Notes: generated from the letters alone by a model not told the origin. A DNA stretch of 64,000 nt from Enoplosus armatus (GCF_043641665.1 NC_092183.1:3435501-3499500), one strand, 5' to 3'; counted from the first letter of the stretch, positions 1 to 12,892 are shown. A program made the numbers and translations.

Positions 1-280
1 CAGAGTGCTTTAAGATTATGTGATGAGACGAGACTAAAAATAAATGTCCCAAACAGAATGAAACAATTACGCTGTAAAATTATAAAGAAATAAACCTGGT
101 TAGCGTTAACAAAAGAGAAAAGAAATTAAAGTTAAAAAAAGTAACTTTCTGATAAAAGTTCATTTTTAGAAGTGATTCTGAAAGACCAGATGCTAAAATT
201 TAAAGAAAAATATTAAAATCACAACCACAAGACATAAGTGGGCAACACTTCAGATACACTTTATATAGTGATATACTGAT

Positions 281-350
281 ATAGTATCAGAATCAAGAGT
301 CAGGGTCGTCCGTGGGGGTCCCGGGCCTTGTTGATGAGGCCAGCTGCAGA
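281..350 (+). repeat. Fragment of a teleost LINE 3' region
   Basis: The order TATCAGAATCAAGAGTCAGGG, then GGGGTCCCGGGCCTTGTTGATGAGG split by small changes, then AGCTGCAGATGAGA matches a LINE 3'-end family that I recognise from many fish genomes. The related tail with the TTTATTGATCCCC motif is present at 48102-48310 and inverted at 42759-42796. Family name not assigned. Confidence 0.6.
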
Positions 351-1721
351 TGAGATGAAATGGGAACAAATCCCTGCAGCCTGGTTATAGCAGCAGATGA
401 ATGCCCATGGATTTGATCCCACATGGGTGTAACCTAACCAAAACCTTTTGTACACATTTGTGATGCTGCATTTCCGTAAGTTTGTCTATCTCGATGGAGA
501 CTGGAGCTGTGGTGTGTTATGTGTCTTATATATTGTACTGAACCATAAAACTGCGCTGTACATTTCTTCTCTTTATTTTATCAAAACATTTTCTTCACAC
601 GCCGATGAATTTATGTTCACACGTGGAAACGAGAAGCCTCTGCGCTGTGTTTGCGTCTGCGCGCCCCGCTTGTCGTTGCATCTATGTTTGCCTGAGCATG
701 CTCGCGGACGCGCATGCCTGCACACGTGCCTTTGCATCTGTGTTTATAATATGTGCATGTGCTCTCTGACAGAGTGGCAAGAGCATGGAAGGATTTCCCC
801 AGCGTCCCAGGTGCCAGAGTGTGTGTTCAGTGAAGGGTGAGGACCATCTGCCGGGGCTGGGTGAAATCAGTGCAACATGCAGGTGCGGAGGTATTTAGCC
901 CAGCACGCAAGGTAAAAAAACAAAGCAGGGGGTGGGGGGGGTCACAACCCACAGAGAGCGGGGTGTTTGGCCTAGAAAATTCAGACCTCATGGTCAAGTG
1001 CAGCATGCATAATTTAAAGGTCTGTCACACTTTTTTTAGTGAGACCATGAAACACTGTGGGGCCACGTATTTAAAGGTAGTAATCCATAAAATCTAAATA
1101 AAATCCGTGTCCGATCCATAACTCCATATAAACACACGGCGATTTTGCTGCTGTGTATCACTGATGCTAAAAACACACAAATAACTGAATCAATCGCCAG
1201 TTCCTGCGAAAAAAAACTCTCCAGTTTCCAGTAGGGGTGTAAAGAGGATCCAACACGTATCAGATCCTAAGTGTGCTTGTTTGTTGTGGCACCTTTCAGA
1301 AACCACCACTGTATTTGTGTTGTCCCTCCTGCCCAGTGTCCGGAGGGAGTTTGTCTATTGGACAATTCTCATGATTTTCATCCAATGCCAACAGTCGGCG
1401 CCAACACAGGAAATAGTATGACAGTGTACAGTAAGGGAGTGGAGGTGGGGGTAGGCCAGAGTTTCCCGGCGTTGAAGTTCTTGTCTAGCGACAGGGATAA
1501 TATTAACTGCCACTGTGCAGCAACGATGACAGTTCCCCGAAATACCTGTGGATGTGTTCAGGGGGGCTGGGGGTGAAGCATTAGGTTTCTAATGCTTAGG
1601 GCCCTAAAGAGGCTTGGAGTGGCCATGTACTACTTTTTAGTTGCTGAATTAGGATCCACTTAATCCACTTTGGTATGTTTAACACCCTCAGATACATTTC
1701 AAGCCCAGAATCTCAAGTAGA
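351..1721. other. Non-coding stretch, nothing recognised
   Basis: AT-rich DNA with scattered Met-initiated frames of 86-130 codons that have Cys/His-rich, non-protein-like composition and no splice or start context. A short G run lies near 931-941. I see no gene or clear repeat. Confidence 0.6.
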
Positions 1722-1996
1722 ATGTGGACACCTGAACGTTACACCCACATGTGATACAGAAAACAAGTCATTCCTAAACTATGGGCATTAATTAGCTCAC
1801 AGTCCAGTTTAACCTAAGGTGTTGGGTCAGGGATCTGTGCAGGCCAGTTCTTCCACACCAAACTGGGAAACCACATCTTGTGCACGGGGAACTGTCATAT
1901 TGGGCTTTTCCCCCCCAAACTCTTGCCCTCAATGTTAGACGCTCACTACTGTCTAAAATATCATTGTATGCTCTAGCATTAAGATTTCCCTCGTCG
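1722..1996 (-). pseudogene. Internally deleted Tc1/mariner element relic (copy 1)
   Basis: The left end has GTGGACACCTGAACGTTACACC followed by AACTATGGGCATTAAT, the terminal region of a fish Tc1/mariner-type element. After an internal deletion comes GGGTCAGGGATCTGTGCAGG and CCAGTTCTTCCACACC, which on the minus strand is the region encoding the W-P-A-Q-S-P-D-L-N-P part of the DDE transposase, here damaged by a stop and small indels. The tail (GTATGCTCTAGCATTAAGATTTCC) also fits the family. It is non-functional. Copies 2 and 3 are at 32522-32740 and 45425-45520. Confidence 0.65.
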
Positions 1997-3994
1997 TTTG
2001 TTTACATTAATATAAGTTAAACCTAAACCTTCTAATCCAGCCACCAGATCGAGATCGTTCATCAGACTGGAAGCTGCAGTATACATGTCCAGTCCGGCGC
2101 AGAGCAACAGCACACCAACGGTATGCCATCAATATATATAACACATGCTCATAGCATAAACCAATTAATTCTGTGTCCATTATTTATGGTCTGCCTCAGT
2201 CATCGAGGACACTGGGATGTTGAAATACACACAGCTTAGAGCCCTCCAGTCTGCCATACATAATTCTTTCTGATGAATTGTTGTACAGATGTTTGCATGT
2301 TCTGTCTGCAGACTGCAGCACACGCGCTCAACAAAACCAACCCTTTCACTGTAATCCCACACGCAGGGAGGGCGGGTGGATAAAATTAAACAGATATGCT
2401 TATCTAAACTATTTATTAAAGAACCATATCCGAGATATAATCCTAATATGTTATCAAGAGCCGGGGGGATTTGAGACGTACGTGCAGCGCAGAAATCCAG
2501 GTGTACGGGGTCGTAAGTCGGGGGATTAGCAGAAAGGTTATTGTAATTTTTTAAATAACACAAAAGCAGATTTCATTATTAAAAGGCTGAACGGACCATC
2601 TGGGAGGAGGAAAGTACTTTGGTTTCATCCACTGTGCTGTACTGTACCTCCATACACCAATTATTATTATTGTTTTTCATCAACTCAGACCACCAGGTCA
2701 GTTTGAATGAAAAGCATTTACAAAAGTATATCTGATCATGTACTTGACTTGTAGTATGAGGACACCACAGTCTCTATGAATAGATTAACAGACTGTACTA
2801 GTCTGAGTTATATCAGAATCACATTATTCACCGTGTACGATGGTTTTACAGTTGGAGTGGGCGGCTTATCCCATACAAAGGGCACACAGGTACAAACACC
2901 AGGACATGAGTTGTGCTGTACCATTTGTATTGGTTTAACCTGGATTTTATAGTTCCCATCGCTGTGTGCAGCAGAGCAAACCACTGTATGTTAACCGGTG
3001 CATCTGTTGACCTGAAATGTCACTGGCAATAAAAACACACGAGTGGAGGGTTCCCTTTTTATGCTTAAACAACGGAACCCTATCACAAGAAGATCGGACA
3101 ATTCAGCAAATCTTTCTTTCTGCATTGTCTGTGCACGGCAACAACTGCGTGGGGAAGGTTAGGAAAGGTCACGGTTATGGCAAGTAGACAATGGTTAGGT
3201 ATGGTATAACATTTGGTTATGACTGTGGTTAAAGTTTAAAAGACAGCAACATCAACTGCCGGACTGTGACTAAAGTTGACCTCAGGTCTCCCACATGGAC
3301 GTCAGACGCGCTTCACGCCCCTCCACCAGCAACTTTCTGCCTCTCTACAGAAAGAGCACACATGATGTGAATCGTGAGGTGTCTGAATGTCATTCCTAGA
3401 GATGCTGATGACTGCTCATTACATGAATATGAACATGTAATGTACTATATCCATTGAGGCTTTCGTCTTTTTGGTTTTAGCGGTCCTTAAAAATACGTCA
3501 ATGTTGGGAAAATAACCCAGGTGCATTGCGTAGCGTGGTGTACAGCCGGAGCCGGGGGGGTGTTAAAGGGAGCAAATCTGATTTACTACTTTCAACAAAT
3601 ATGGAGACAAATTAAAAAGCAAAAAGGATCTTGTAGATTAGCACTTTACTCATGTCAAACGACCCCAAACCCACTGCAAAGCAGGGAAAAAGTCAGGATA
3701 AGAAAGTGCTGACGGACACAAACTCTCTGTGTGCTGCTGCGCTGCTGTGCTCATATTCGTCAACGACTCCCTCAGCAGACTCATGTGACACCAGCCACCT
3801 CGTTTTTGAACTGCGCTTGCAGCTTTCCGTGACAGGTACGCCAGTCGGCATCAACGCATGCAGCCACAACAGCCGCAACTCACGGCCCGGAGGTTCATGC
3901 GTTCTGACGGATATTTTCTGTTTGTTGCCCGAGGGATTACGGGCCTCGATGAAACAAAGGCACAAACATAATGTTTTGTGTTGGAGCTGCTTCT
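1997..3994. other. Non-coding stretch; weak LINE-tail-like remnant
   Basis: No gene seen. Around 2815-2890 the order ATCAGAATCACATTATTCACCG resembles the 3' tail of another fish LINE/SINE class (consensus-like AGAATCACTTTATT), but it is too decayed to be sure. Open frames here, including the one up to 127 codons on the minus strand near 2180-2563, lack protein-like character. Confidence 0.45.
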
Positions 3995-4035
3995 ATCTCC
4001 TGTCTGCTGCAGAGCCTCTGCAGCAGACAGGAGAT
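3995..4035. repeat. Perfect inverted repeat, 20-bp arms around one central base
   Basis: Arms at 3995-4014 (ATCTCCTGTCTGCTGCAGAG) and 4016-4035 are exact reverse complements with a single C at 4015 between them. It can extrude as a cruciform or fold as a hairpin in RNA; a one-base spacer is too tight for a normal microRNA loop, though the inner pairs could open. The flanks are not inverted copies. Confidence 0.9.
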
Positions 4036-4700
4036 TGTTTCCCCCGTCTGTTTTTGCTGCATTGTTTTTGCATAGATCTCGATCAAGGTGATATTTCTCC
4101 AACAGACTGGACATTTTCTTCTTATGGATTTGTGTATAAACTGGATTTGTAAAACATTTCCAAGCTTGTGGACGACTACTTTAGTAATAAGTGCCCATGC
4201 GCTTTACGTCACGCTTTTACTTTGCAGTTTTTACTTCAGTCTTACAGTACTGGTTCCCGCCGGTTACAGACAATTCACTGCGACTCTTCACAACTTTTTT
4301 GGGGGGGAGTAAAAGAGGACCAAATCGGACATTTGCAATAGTACGTGATCTGGGTTCTAATGAATTATTAGTGCAGATTTTAGAATTAATTGTGAACTGA
4401 GATGAGTTTTGAAACATCATCAGTGAGCTGGTTTGTAATTTCAGAATAAGTGACACACGACAAAATAAAACAAACTCAAAATGAGTTCAAAATCATTTTT
4501 GTTTTTGCTAAACAGCAAATACAGACAGTTCGTTTTCAGGATACTTACAGCAGATACAAATATGGCAGACATTAAAACTGTACATCTAAATCTTTGTCCA
4601 GTAAATTTGTCACACATCACATCTTTTCTCCAAACTGAGCCTCACTGTCGTATAGCTGATGCCACAGTGCACAAAGACTTGTTCGCTTAATGTCAGGGGT
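4036..4700. other. Non-coding stretch, nothing recognised
   Basis: AT-rich DNA, with a G run at 4302-4309. No exon with convincing splice sites and no named repeat. Confidence 0.55.
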
Positions 4701-4815
4701 CAGTGTGTTGCTCAAGGACACCTAGTCAGGACTCTTTGCCTGCAGAGCGGATCAGGCCCGTGACCTTCTGCTGACAGGACACTCTCTTTAACCATCAGGC
4801 CCAACCTGCCACCTC
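4701..4815. repeat. Decayed dispersed repeat with a TTGCTCAAGGACACC core
   Basis: GTGTTGCTCAAGGACACCTA followed by GACCTTCTGCTGACAGGACA and a CCATCAGGCCC-type end matches in order a motif string very common in fish intergenic DNA. Several positions have diverged, so this is an old copy. Class not assigned. Confidence 0.5.
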
Positions 4816-7141
4816 ACAACAGAGTCAAACCCCCCAGACTGCTCATTTCACCACGGCAGCGCAGACTGCTGGTATTTACAGCTGATGAGCACGCTCAGTA
4901 GGGGCCCGTACGTTGATGTATGTGGAGAGTCACAGTCATGCTTTGGCAGGGGTAAATTCAGAGGCATCGCGCAGTCGGGGCTCTCACTGCCGCAGTATTG
5001 TTTAGAAAGAGAGGGAGGCCGGGGCGGAAGGTCAGCGGCTCCATACTCAACACAATTAGAAGAAGACACTGTGGCGTGACTGAGTGCAGATCAAATATCC
5101 CAGAGGACATTTTCAGGAAAGGCATCAGTGAAAGTATGGGCAGCAGAAACAACACTGAAAAATGAGATGTACATTTTTGTACCACCGTAAAGGTCCAAGT
5201 ACTTTCCGATGACACGCTGTCCGAAATAATCAAACGCTCAATCAAATACTGCTTTTTCAAAAAGAAAAGTTAGAAGAAATGAGAGCTTAACATGTAAATC
5301 ATCGCATGAATTCTAACACAACGAATGTGACGCTGTTCAGTTCATTCTGCTGTCTCACTTCAGAGAGGTTGTCATGGTGATAGGACTGTACGGAAGCTGC
5401 GAAGGGCAAGACACTAATGCACTGTGAATACTGCGCATGGAAATTCATTCTTGATTGTGAGATGCGATTAAAGTTATTAAAAGTGGCTCGTACGCGGACT
5501 TGAGATTATTTTGTCGCATATACGGTGAGTTTTGTATTTATAGATTGGATATTTGATCTTCCTCCCACGTTCGAATGGTATTTTGACTTTTGAACTAAAA
5601 AAACGACAGACAGCCCTGAAAACTGTTGTTCTCTCATTGTCGGAGATCAGCGCCTGTGGAAACGTAAGAGGCCACTTATATAAATATAATCAACTTCTCT
5701 AATATCTGTGTGCTTTAGTACATATGCTCAGCTCATATACATATGTGTATATATAGTTATATACGACATAAAACATAGCTAAACTATGCCAAACAACATC
5801 TGTTCCACGCTAAAGCTACTTAGCAATATATTGGTGAAACAGAACAACCTCCAAATTATATTAAAATATTAATGTAAAGTTTTTAATAAAAAAAACACAA
5901 ATTTTACTTGAGAAAATGTTAATTTTAAGAAAATGAACTTTATGCTTTATAAAGGTTTAACAAATGTTGTGTCGCTCTTTTTTTACTGTCCAAAAGTTCC
6001 CTGTTCTGGATGAATTATTACAAAGCACAAAGAAATACAATAAACTACAAATAAACAACAAAGACGCCACGCCAAGGACTATTATTAATATTATTAGCAG
6101 TGTTCGTGTCAGCCTCTGGCTCAGGTTCTCCATGTGGCTTTAAAAGAGTTTCAGTTAATGACATTCAGAGGGAAAAGAGCGAGAGAGAGACAGATCTTTT
6201 ATGTTGCTTGGAAAACAGAATTAATTATCACCATAACAAATGTCTGCTGTCTTCGTCTGTGGGTGTATGTGTTTATAAGTGTGTTCTTGTACTTGTTCGC
6301 CTGTGAGAAGCAGTTTGAGTTTCAGACATTTGGTGAGAGGGCAGTTTTACAAAGTGAGGTTATTTCGAATCCTCCGTGCTTCTTAACAGCTGAATTTTAA
6401 ATGAATGTGTTGTTGTTGTTGTATTTATCTTTACGGTTGAATGTACTGGGGGGAAAAAAAGGTGCAGATTTACTGTGGCTGCAGATGCTCTCTGCTGTTG
6501 AGAAATGTTGATCAGGTTTGTCAGGTCGCACCTGCCTCGTCGACGGTGCCAATGCTGTCTGACTTCATCTCTTCACTAAATAATATGTTTGCATCAGATG
6601 GTCTTTTGAGGATATTTCACTTCACAAACGCCTTAAATTTGGGGTAAAACAGGGGTCTAACAACAAAGTACACCAGGGGTTTTCAAAGTCTGACCACTTG
6701 TCATGACTTGCGTAACTTGCAGAGCTGACGGTACGGTGTGATTACGTGTTTCATGTGTAATCACAGTGTTATGCAGTCATGGTGACTGGGCGGTGAAGGT
6801 GGGTTCTCTCTTTTTCCTTCCCAGTTAGTAGACAGAGGCTGAATGTGAGTGTGCAGCATTTCATGTGTGCACAGCTGGTATAAACCACCTGACCCGAGGT
6901 GTCCCAGAAAAAAACCCACACATTTTTGTTCCTGACTCCCCACATCTGTCAGGTTGGGCCATTATCGGCCTGATACTGGGTCGTCTGAACGGCATACGGT
7001 TTTCAGTGCCACTAAAGAATTGAGGTTGAGGTTAAATTTAGTCCTGGGTTTAACGATGAGGACTAGGATCAAAGGGAACGCTGAAGGCTGGAGGTTGAAA
7101 TGTAATCAACAGAAAGTCCTCACAAGTCAGACTAATACACA

Positions 7142-7145
<4 letters not shown>
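4816..7145. other. Non-coding stretch, nothing recognised
   Basis: AT-rich, including a very AT-rich part near 5690-6060. No gene, no clear mobile element. Short open frames lack coding character. Confidence 0.55.

Positions 7146-7176
<31 letters not shown>
7146..7176. repeat. (TG)n microsatellite
   Basis: Uninterrupted TG dinucleotide run of about 15 units. Confidence 0.97.
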
Positions 7177-7181
<5 letters not shown>

Positions 7182-7710
7182 TTTGGGCTCTCCTCCTTGC
7201 TCTTCACAGATCACTAGCAGTCCTCCAGCCCCGGCCCCTGTCCTGATGATGTAATTATTTCCCAGTGGCACCTGGGAGCCACGGCCGCCATTCGGAGGCA
7301 TCGCTCACAGCCAAGTATGCAGATGTTTCTAATTGCTTTCCATTACCAAGAATAACAGCTGTTTATATCTATCAGCAAATAATTCACAAGAGTTCCAGAC
7401 TGTTAGGATAACATATCCCACCTGGTCACCATCACCAGTTGTCAACAGCCGAGCGCTGCGCCTGCCAGGCCTCTTGTTTACCGAATCCCCTGATAAGCTT
7501 GGGTTTAGAGTCACCTTCAGCCATCTTGCTTTTCCTTGGATTTCCTGTTTTATCTCACGAGTCAACCTTTCATAATCATCCCGAAGGAGGAAGGGAAATT
7601 ACATTTTGTTCTTGTTATGATACACCCACAGAACTGCGACCAACTCTGCGGCTCTGTTGAGCATTTTAGTCTTTTTGTTTTTGTTTTACGGCACATTTAT
7701 TGTATTTATC
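7177..7710. other. Non-coding stretch, nothing recognised
   Basis: Mixed-composition DNA. Frames of 70-80 codons overlap each other on both strands and none has splice or start support. Confidence 0.5.
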
Positions 7711-7822
7711 AGACTCTGATAAACGCACTGTATGCTACCTGCCCAGCACCAAACGCAGACAAATAAAGTTAGCGACGAGCTGGTGAGGAAAGGAGGACAT
7801 CTAGCAGCTAAAGAGACAGATT
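7711..7822 (+). repeat. Dispersed repeat, short copy
   Basis: The segment CGAGCTGGTGAGGAAAGGAG...ATCTAGCAGCTAAAGAG matches, in the opposite orientation, the longer copy at 33825-34130. The upstream GACTCTGATAAACGCAC and CTGCCCAGCACCAAACGCAG also belong to a repeat string I recognise from fish. No coding capacity. Confidence 0.6.
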
Positions 7823-9409
7823 GCATATCTTTGAGCTCACAATACCACTTTTGTAAAAACTGTACGTACTGCAGTTTTGTATGTTGCTGCAAACAAGCAG
7901 ACGTTAAAAGACCCAGTCTGACCTCACCTTAGTGTGTATCTAGAAGTCCTTTTTAAAGGAGCGAGTTTGTTGAGTCGTACTGCCGGAGCGAGCAGACTCA
8001 CCGCGCGTCCACAGAGCTGTTTTACTTCCGAAGTGATGACTTGGTCGCGTGGCACTTTAAATATTATTGGCCTTGCAGCTCCTCTTACATTTCTTTTCAT
8101 GGGGCATCAACCTTAATTTGGTCCAGCAGTGAAATCAGGGAAGCCCATCATTGTCCCTCCCTTTCACTTAACTGAAAGAACTTAAGATCTACGATGTCTG
8201 TCTTTATGCTTCCATCGGATTGTCAAATACTGATCCATGAAGCGTCCACCTGTGAGTTAAACCTTTCATCTGTCACAGTCATCGTCCGGAACAATTCTAA
8301 ATATTAAGTCTGATGCTTATTTTCTCTTGTGTGTATTTAGTGTTCATTCAGGGTTGGAAATTGAATGTGTACCTGAAGAGAAACACTTTTTGTCACGTCT
8401 ACTGTGGCCACTGAATGTTGTTCCACTTTCCGCTGGGACCACTGGGTAAAGTTACAGTTGTTTTCTGCCCTCTATACATGCTAAGCATGATGTTCAATAT
8501 ATTGAGACCAAGCACTGATTACAATGTATGCTGGAGAGGGTCTCCTCCCATTAAGTTTATAGTCGCTGTTTTACTATTACTAACTATTTAATTTACTTAC
8601 TATTTAATTCTTCCCTACCTTTTAACCTTAGTGATTTAGTTTTCTATCATTACTGCACCTTAACCATATTTTCTTTGCCATAACCACATTATTTCCCAAC
8701 ATACCGTAGCTGCCATGTGCAGATATTGTAAAAACATTGGCGTAGCATGTTAAACATCCAATATCAGCCCTCAGTCTGGACACAGCGTTGTTTTTCCAAG
8801 TCATCCTCAGGCACTTTGACAATGATGAACGTTGGAGAGTGAAAGCATTTAAATCAGAATTGACCAGTTAAATGGGACCGATCAATGTACTCGAAGCTGT
8901 GAGTCAAGTAGTAATGGGTAACGTTATGTTTAATTTTCTCTAATTTCTCATCATCTCCGGTGCTTGGCAGGTAGTCTGACGTGGCCACAGTGTGAAACTG
9001 TCAGCACAGGTGCTACTTTGCTGTTTTCTCTTCAATGTCTTGTTTATGAAGTTCTCGCAGCTGATGCCCTTTTATTTCTCTGCTCAGCCATGATGGCTTT
9101 CGCCGCTCATACAAACTACCCAGGTTGCCATTTAACTGGAAGTGAATGCGTCATAGAATCTGCATCACTTCCTGTGTACCAGAGGATATCTCCTGCCCGT
9201 CACTGTGTTTAGAACGGGTGTAAAAGCTTAGAGAAAAAACGTGAAAGAGCAGCTCAACAAAACATATTTATATCAGAGTGTCACAGTTGATTACATTAAA
9301 AGTAACATGCTGACTAGACTGAACACTGCGGCCTTCCCATAAATGAAGTCTGCCTTTCAAGCGCCATTCTTGTTGTCCCCCTGTTTCTGGCGGCGAGGCC
9401 CAGCCCAGT

Positions 9410-9411
<2 letters not shown>
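7823..9411. other. Non-coding stretch, nothing recognised
   Basis: AT-rich DNA with no exon or named repeat. Near 8575-8610 there is a small ACTATTTAATT-type duplication. Confidence 0.5.

Positions 9412-9444
<33 letters not shown>
9412..9444. repeat. (TG)n microsatellite
   Basis: Uninterrupted TG run of about 16 units. Confidence 0.97.
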
Positions 9445-9447
<3 letters not shown>

Positions 9448-9454
9448 CTGTCTG

Positions 9455-9640
9455 ACACGCTGGCTGTTGGGAATGAGCCATCTGACGGGGAGTGACTGCC
9501 AACAAGAGCAGAATGTCATTATGAGTGGAGGCTGCTGCGGGCCTGCCACCATCATAGGGAATTCATCACCACAAGTGATGATGATAATGGACTTTGCTGC
9601 AAATGACTTTGGATGAGCAGTGTTTTTGGCAAGCGGCGCA
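9455..9640. promoter_or_regulatory. Conserved-element-like block
   Basis: Balanced composition, no simple repeats, and a dense mix of short motifs such as GAATTCATCACC and AAGTGATGATGATAATGG. It reads like vertebrate conserved non-coding DNA. This is judgement from composition; no alignment was possible. Confidence 0.3.
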
Positions 9641-10566
9641 GGGTCTGACTGGAATTTTTTTTTTTCTCCGTACCTCAGAAACGGAGAAGAAGGCATTTCG
9701 GTGTCCCAGCTGGGCCGTGGGATGCCCTGTGGTTGAGGAATTGACATTGTGTAAATGCGTTGTGTTTGCGCTGGATTGGACTGCTGGTTTGTTACAGGCA
9801 GTGTTGACTAGTCACTCAGAAACATTGTGATGAACTGTGCTTTCTGAATCGGGTAGAATAAATTAAATATTTACATTTCAGTGATCACAAACTATTTTTA
9901 TGACCTTAACCACATGAGTCATTCAGTCATAAACATTTCCTATTTGGCCTAATGACATTTCCAACAACATCACAAACACTGCTCTTTTTTTTTTTACATT
10001 TTAATAAATCACATTCTATAATTGGCCGTTTCCCCTCATGTTCGCTCCTCTGAGAGCCCAGGGATTCAAAAATAATTGTCCAACTTTGCCAGAGTGCTCA
10101 GAGCAAAACTCATCAAGTGATAACTTTAACCGCCTAGCGTCGCCTCCACAGGAGAACGTAGCTATGGGGAGGTGGAAAACTGTGGCGACTGGACAAGGAG
10201 GTGTAACAAGGCCGAGGCTCATTATGAAAAGTGACAAACAACAGTTAGTTTTATCACCATTCTTTGACCGAATCCCTTTCAGTGAATATGAAATGCCTCA
10301 TTAAGGCAGCACACTTGAAAGCTTGCACTATTTGACGTGCGATCAAAACGCAGGTTGCTGTCATGAGAGGAGAGATTTCATGTGCAAATTAAATAGAAGG
10401 TAAAACAGCTCAGTGATAGACTGTTGACCACATAATTAGCAGTTTCAACCCCTTTTTTTTTTTTTTTTTTCATAAATGCAACATTCTGTCATGCATATTC
10501 AACTATGTGCCCTGCTCTGCCATTTTAATTGGTTAAAGAGTTTCAACTGACAACAGAGAGGAGACG
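9641..10566. other. Non-coding stretch with T runs
   Basis: Homopolymer T runs at about 9654-9665, 9986-9996 and 10453-10470. No gene. Confidence 0.55.
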
Positions 10567-10674
10567 ATGGCGGCTCTCTTCGGCGACGCTCTGGCCTCGC
10601 CTGAAAGAGCCGTCAGTCTGTCTGTCATGCAAAACATCTTTCGGGGTTTGTTTACCAGGCATGTAGCGGAGTGA
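10567..10674 (+). CDS. Possible short ORF or first coding exon
   Basis: An ATG in a good initiation context (A at -3, G at +4) opens 36 codons, MAALFGDALASPERAV...RHVAE, then TGA. The TGA overlaps a donor-like GTGAGT preceded by GCGGA (10670-10680), so the segment could equally be a first coding exon that splices before the stop. Composition is more GC-rich than its surroundings, but there is no CpG island, TATA box or obvious promoter upstream, and TTTTAATTGG and TTAAAG motifs just upstream resemble a conserved non-coding element. No homologue recognised. An enhancer-type element that happens to hold an open frame is the main alternative. Confidence 0.2.
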   Translation: MAALFGDALASPERAVSLSVMQNIFRGLFTRHVAE

Positions 10675-12892
10675 GTACTCTCTGGCAGCTAATGTGACAG
10701 TTGCACTCTGGCTTTCAGTTCAGTGGACATGTTGTTTTGGAGAGAAAGCAGGAGGATGGTACCCAACTTATCTGATTACCGATGATGTACATCACACATC
10801 CCCGACCGACTTCACAGCGAGACAGCCAAGCGAGAAGGAAGGGATGTTGGATATCTGTAAACAAGGCTTGACTGACGTGGCGGCAGACGATTTGTGAGGC
10901 TCAGCTGAAGATCCGTGCCACATGCATGCCACTGAAACTGAAGGATATCAGAGTAAAGGCAGGCACACAGCAAGACACTGTGGGTCAAATCAGCAGCCAT
11001 ACGACACCTGATGAACTGCTTCATCATATGCAGCTTTAACTCTGGTATTCATTAGTGCGCTGTAATGTAAAGACCCCATTAATACGGATTTAACATGCTG
11101 GGGATGTACCCGAATCTGAATACATTATAAGCTAATTATATACGTTATTAGCACAAATAATGCAATGGAAACAGTATGAGGATGTAGAAGTATATTTCAC
11201 AATTAAATACATGCCAATATTAAATCAATTATTGATTATTATTTTTAATTTGATGCTTTGAAGGCACAATAGTTCAGTCAGAAAATACAACATTTGCCCG
11301 ATTTCGATAATTTTGTTTGGACTTTCAGGTTTTATTTTTTATAAGCAATAACTTTTACTGTAGATGTTAAATCAGCCAAACATATGTGATTGTACATCTA
11401 GACATGCTGCTATAACAGCCTAAACTCCTCCAGAAGCCATTAGTGAGGTTAGGGTTGGGGTCATTAAGATTACCTTGTGATCTAGGACTATAACTGTGTA
11501 TTTATGTGTCACTCTACACACTAACTCTAAAACCACGCGACAGAAGCGCCGTAAGCCTTCGAGAACGTGAAACCATACGGAATACAACTCCTGCGGCCTA
11601 TATTTTTTAACATGCAGTCAACGTGCCACCTGATGTTCAGGTAAACAGCTGCTCAAAACACACAAACAGTGCACGGACCCTGAAATCATCTGGGTTTCCA
11701 TCATATGGCAGATGTATTTTCATGTTACAAAGCATATGGTCATCTCTCTACACCTCTCTTACTGTAATCTTTTCATCCACGGGTAACTCATAATTCTTTC
11801 GGCATCATGTACTGTTATTTTTTGTTATGGCTAAATAATGCCACAGGGACCTGCGCTAACTGTAACCAGCCGTAATCTCAATTTGCAATGCATATGTTTC
11901 AGAAAAGAGCCTCACAGTTAGTACACAAAGCCCCCCCCATGAGCGCCGAGGCGGTGACTGCTGCGGCGGAGGTCCATTAATATGCATAGCTTTGCTAAAA
12001 GCTCCAAAGTGACCTACATGACAAGGTTCAGTATACACTCCAACTGTGTGCTACACTTGTGGGACTTAGTGTTACCTTAATTAGTGTCTTCTTGCCACCG
12101 ACTGCTTTTTTCTGGAGAGGCTGTTGAACTTACTCGTACACTTGTACGCCGGGGTCAGCGCAGGTCAGCGCGGTCACTCCGAATGCCTGGCCCTTGACAG
12201 CTTGGGCGCCTCTCCACATCCGACAAAATGGTTGCCATTAGCCTGTAGAGGACGACTGCTAACGTCCCCATTAGATGCACTTTAAACTCCTGCAGTGTGT
12301 CCCAGCCTTCAGATGATGACACTCCAGCTCTTCCAGGTAATCCTCGAGGCCCTTCACCGACAGGATGTATCAATTAACAGATTTGTTTGCTTTCCTCTCC
12401 TCCGACCTCATTTGCATAGCAGCCGGCTAACGCGCCGCTCAAGTTCAAGAGCATTGTTGACACTGTGTTTTTGTTTTTTTCTTTATCCTCTATAACAGGC
12501 AGCAGAGGGGCCGAAAACAAAAAAAAATTACCATACATATTACAACTGAGCCGCTCTGTTGATCTAAAAGTACCCAACAGAAGTGGTTCGGAGCACAGAA
12601 AGTTACAAGATGTTAGCAACCACTCCGGGGCGAAGCATTGTTGACACTCATTCCCGTTCAGTCTTTGTCAAAGGGGAACTTAGCATTTCCAATGCTAAAG
12701 GACAGCTGTTGCTGGCAGGCCTCTTTCTCACTGGCGGAGACGCCACTGTTTAGGGCGGTAATCTGTCAGGGCGGTGGCGTAGCCAATGTGCTCTACCCCT
12801 AGGTGGGAGCACAGAAATGTGGCTCGGGGCTCTATGCATAGCAATGAGGCCAGACAGATGTAAAAATCCACTGTGGTTTTACAGCCTCAGTG

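Noticed and set aside
3995..4035. Palindrome as a microRNA gene
   Set aside because: The one-base loop and exact arms do not fit a normal pre-miRNA, and no known microRNA seed was recognised.
12313..12336. 24-nt microexon between AG and GT
   Set aside because: Too short to judge and acceptor not specific; such pairs are common by chance.
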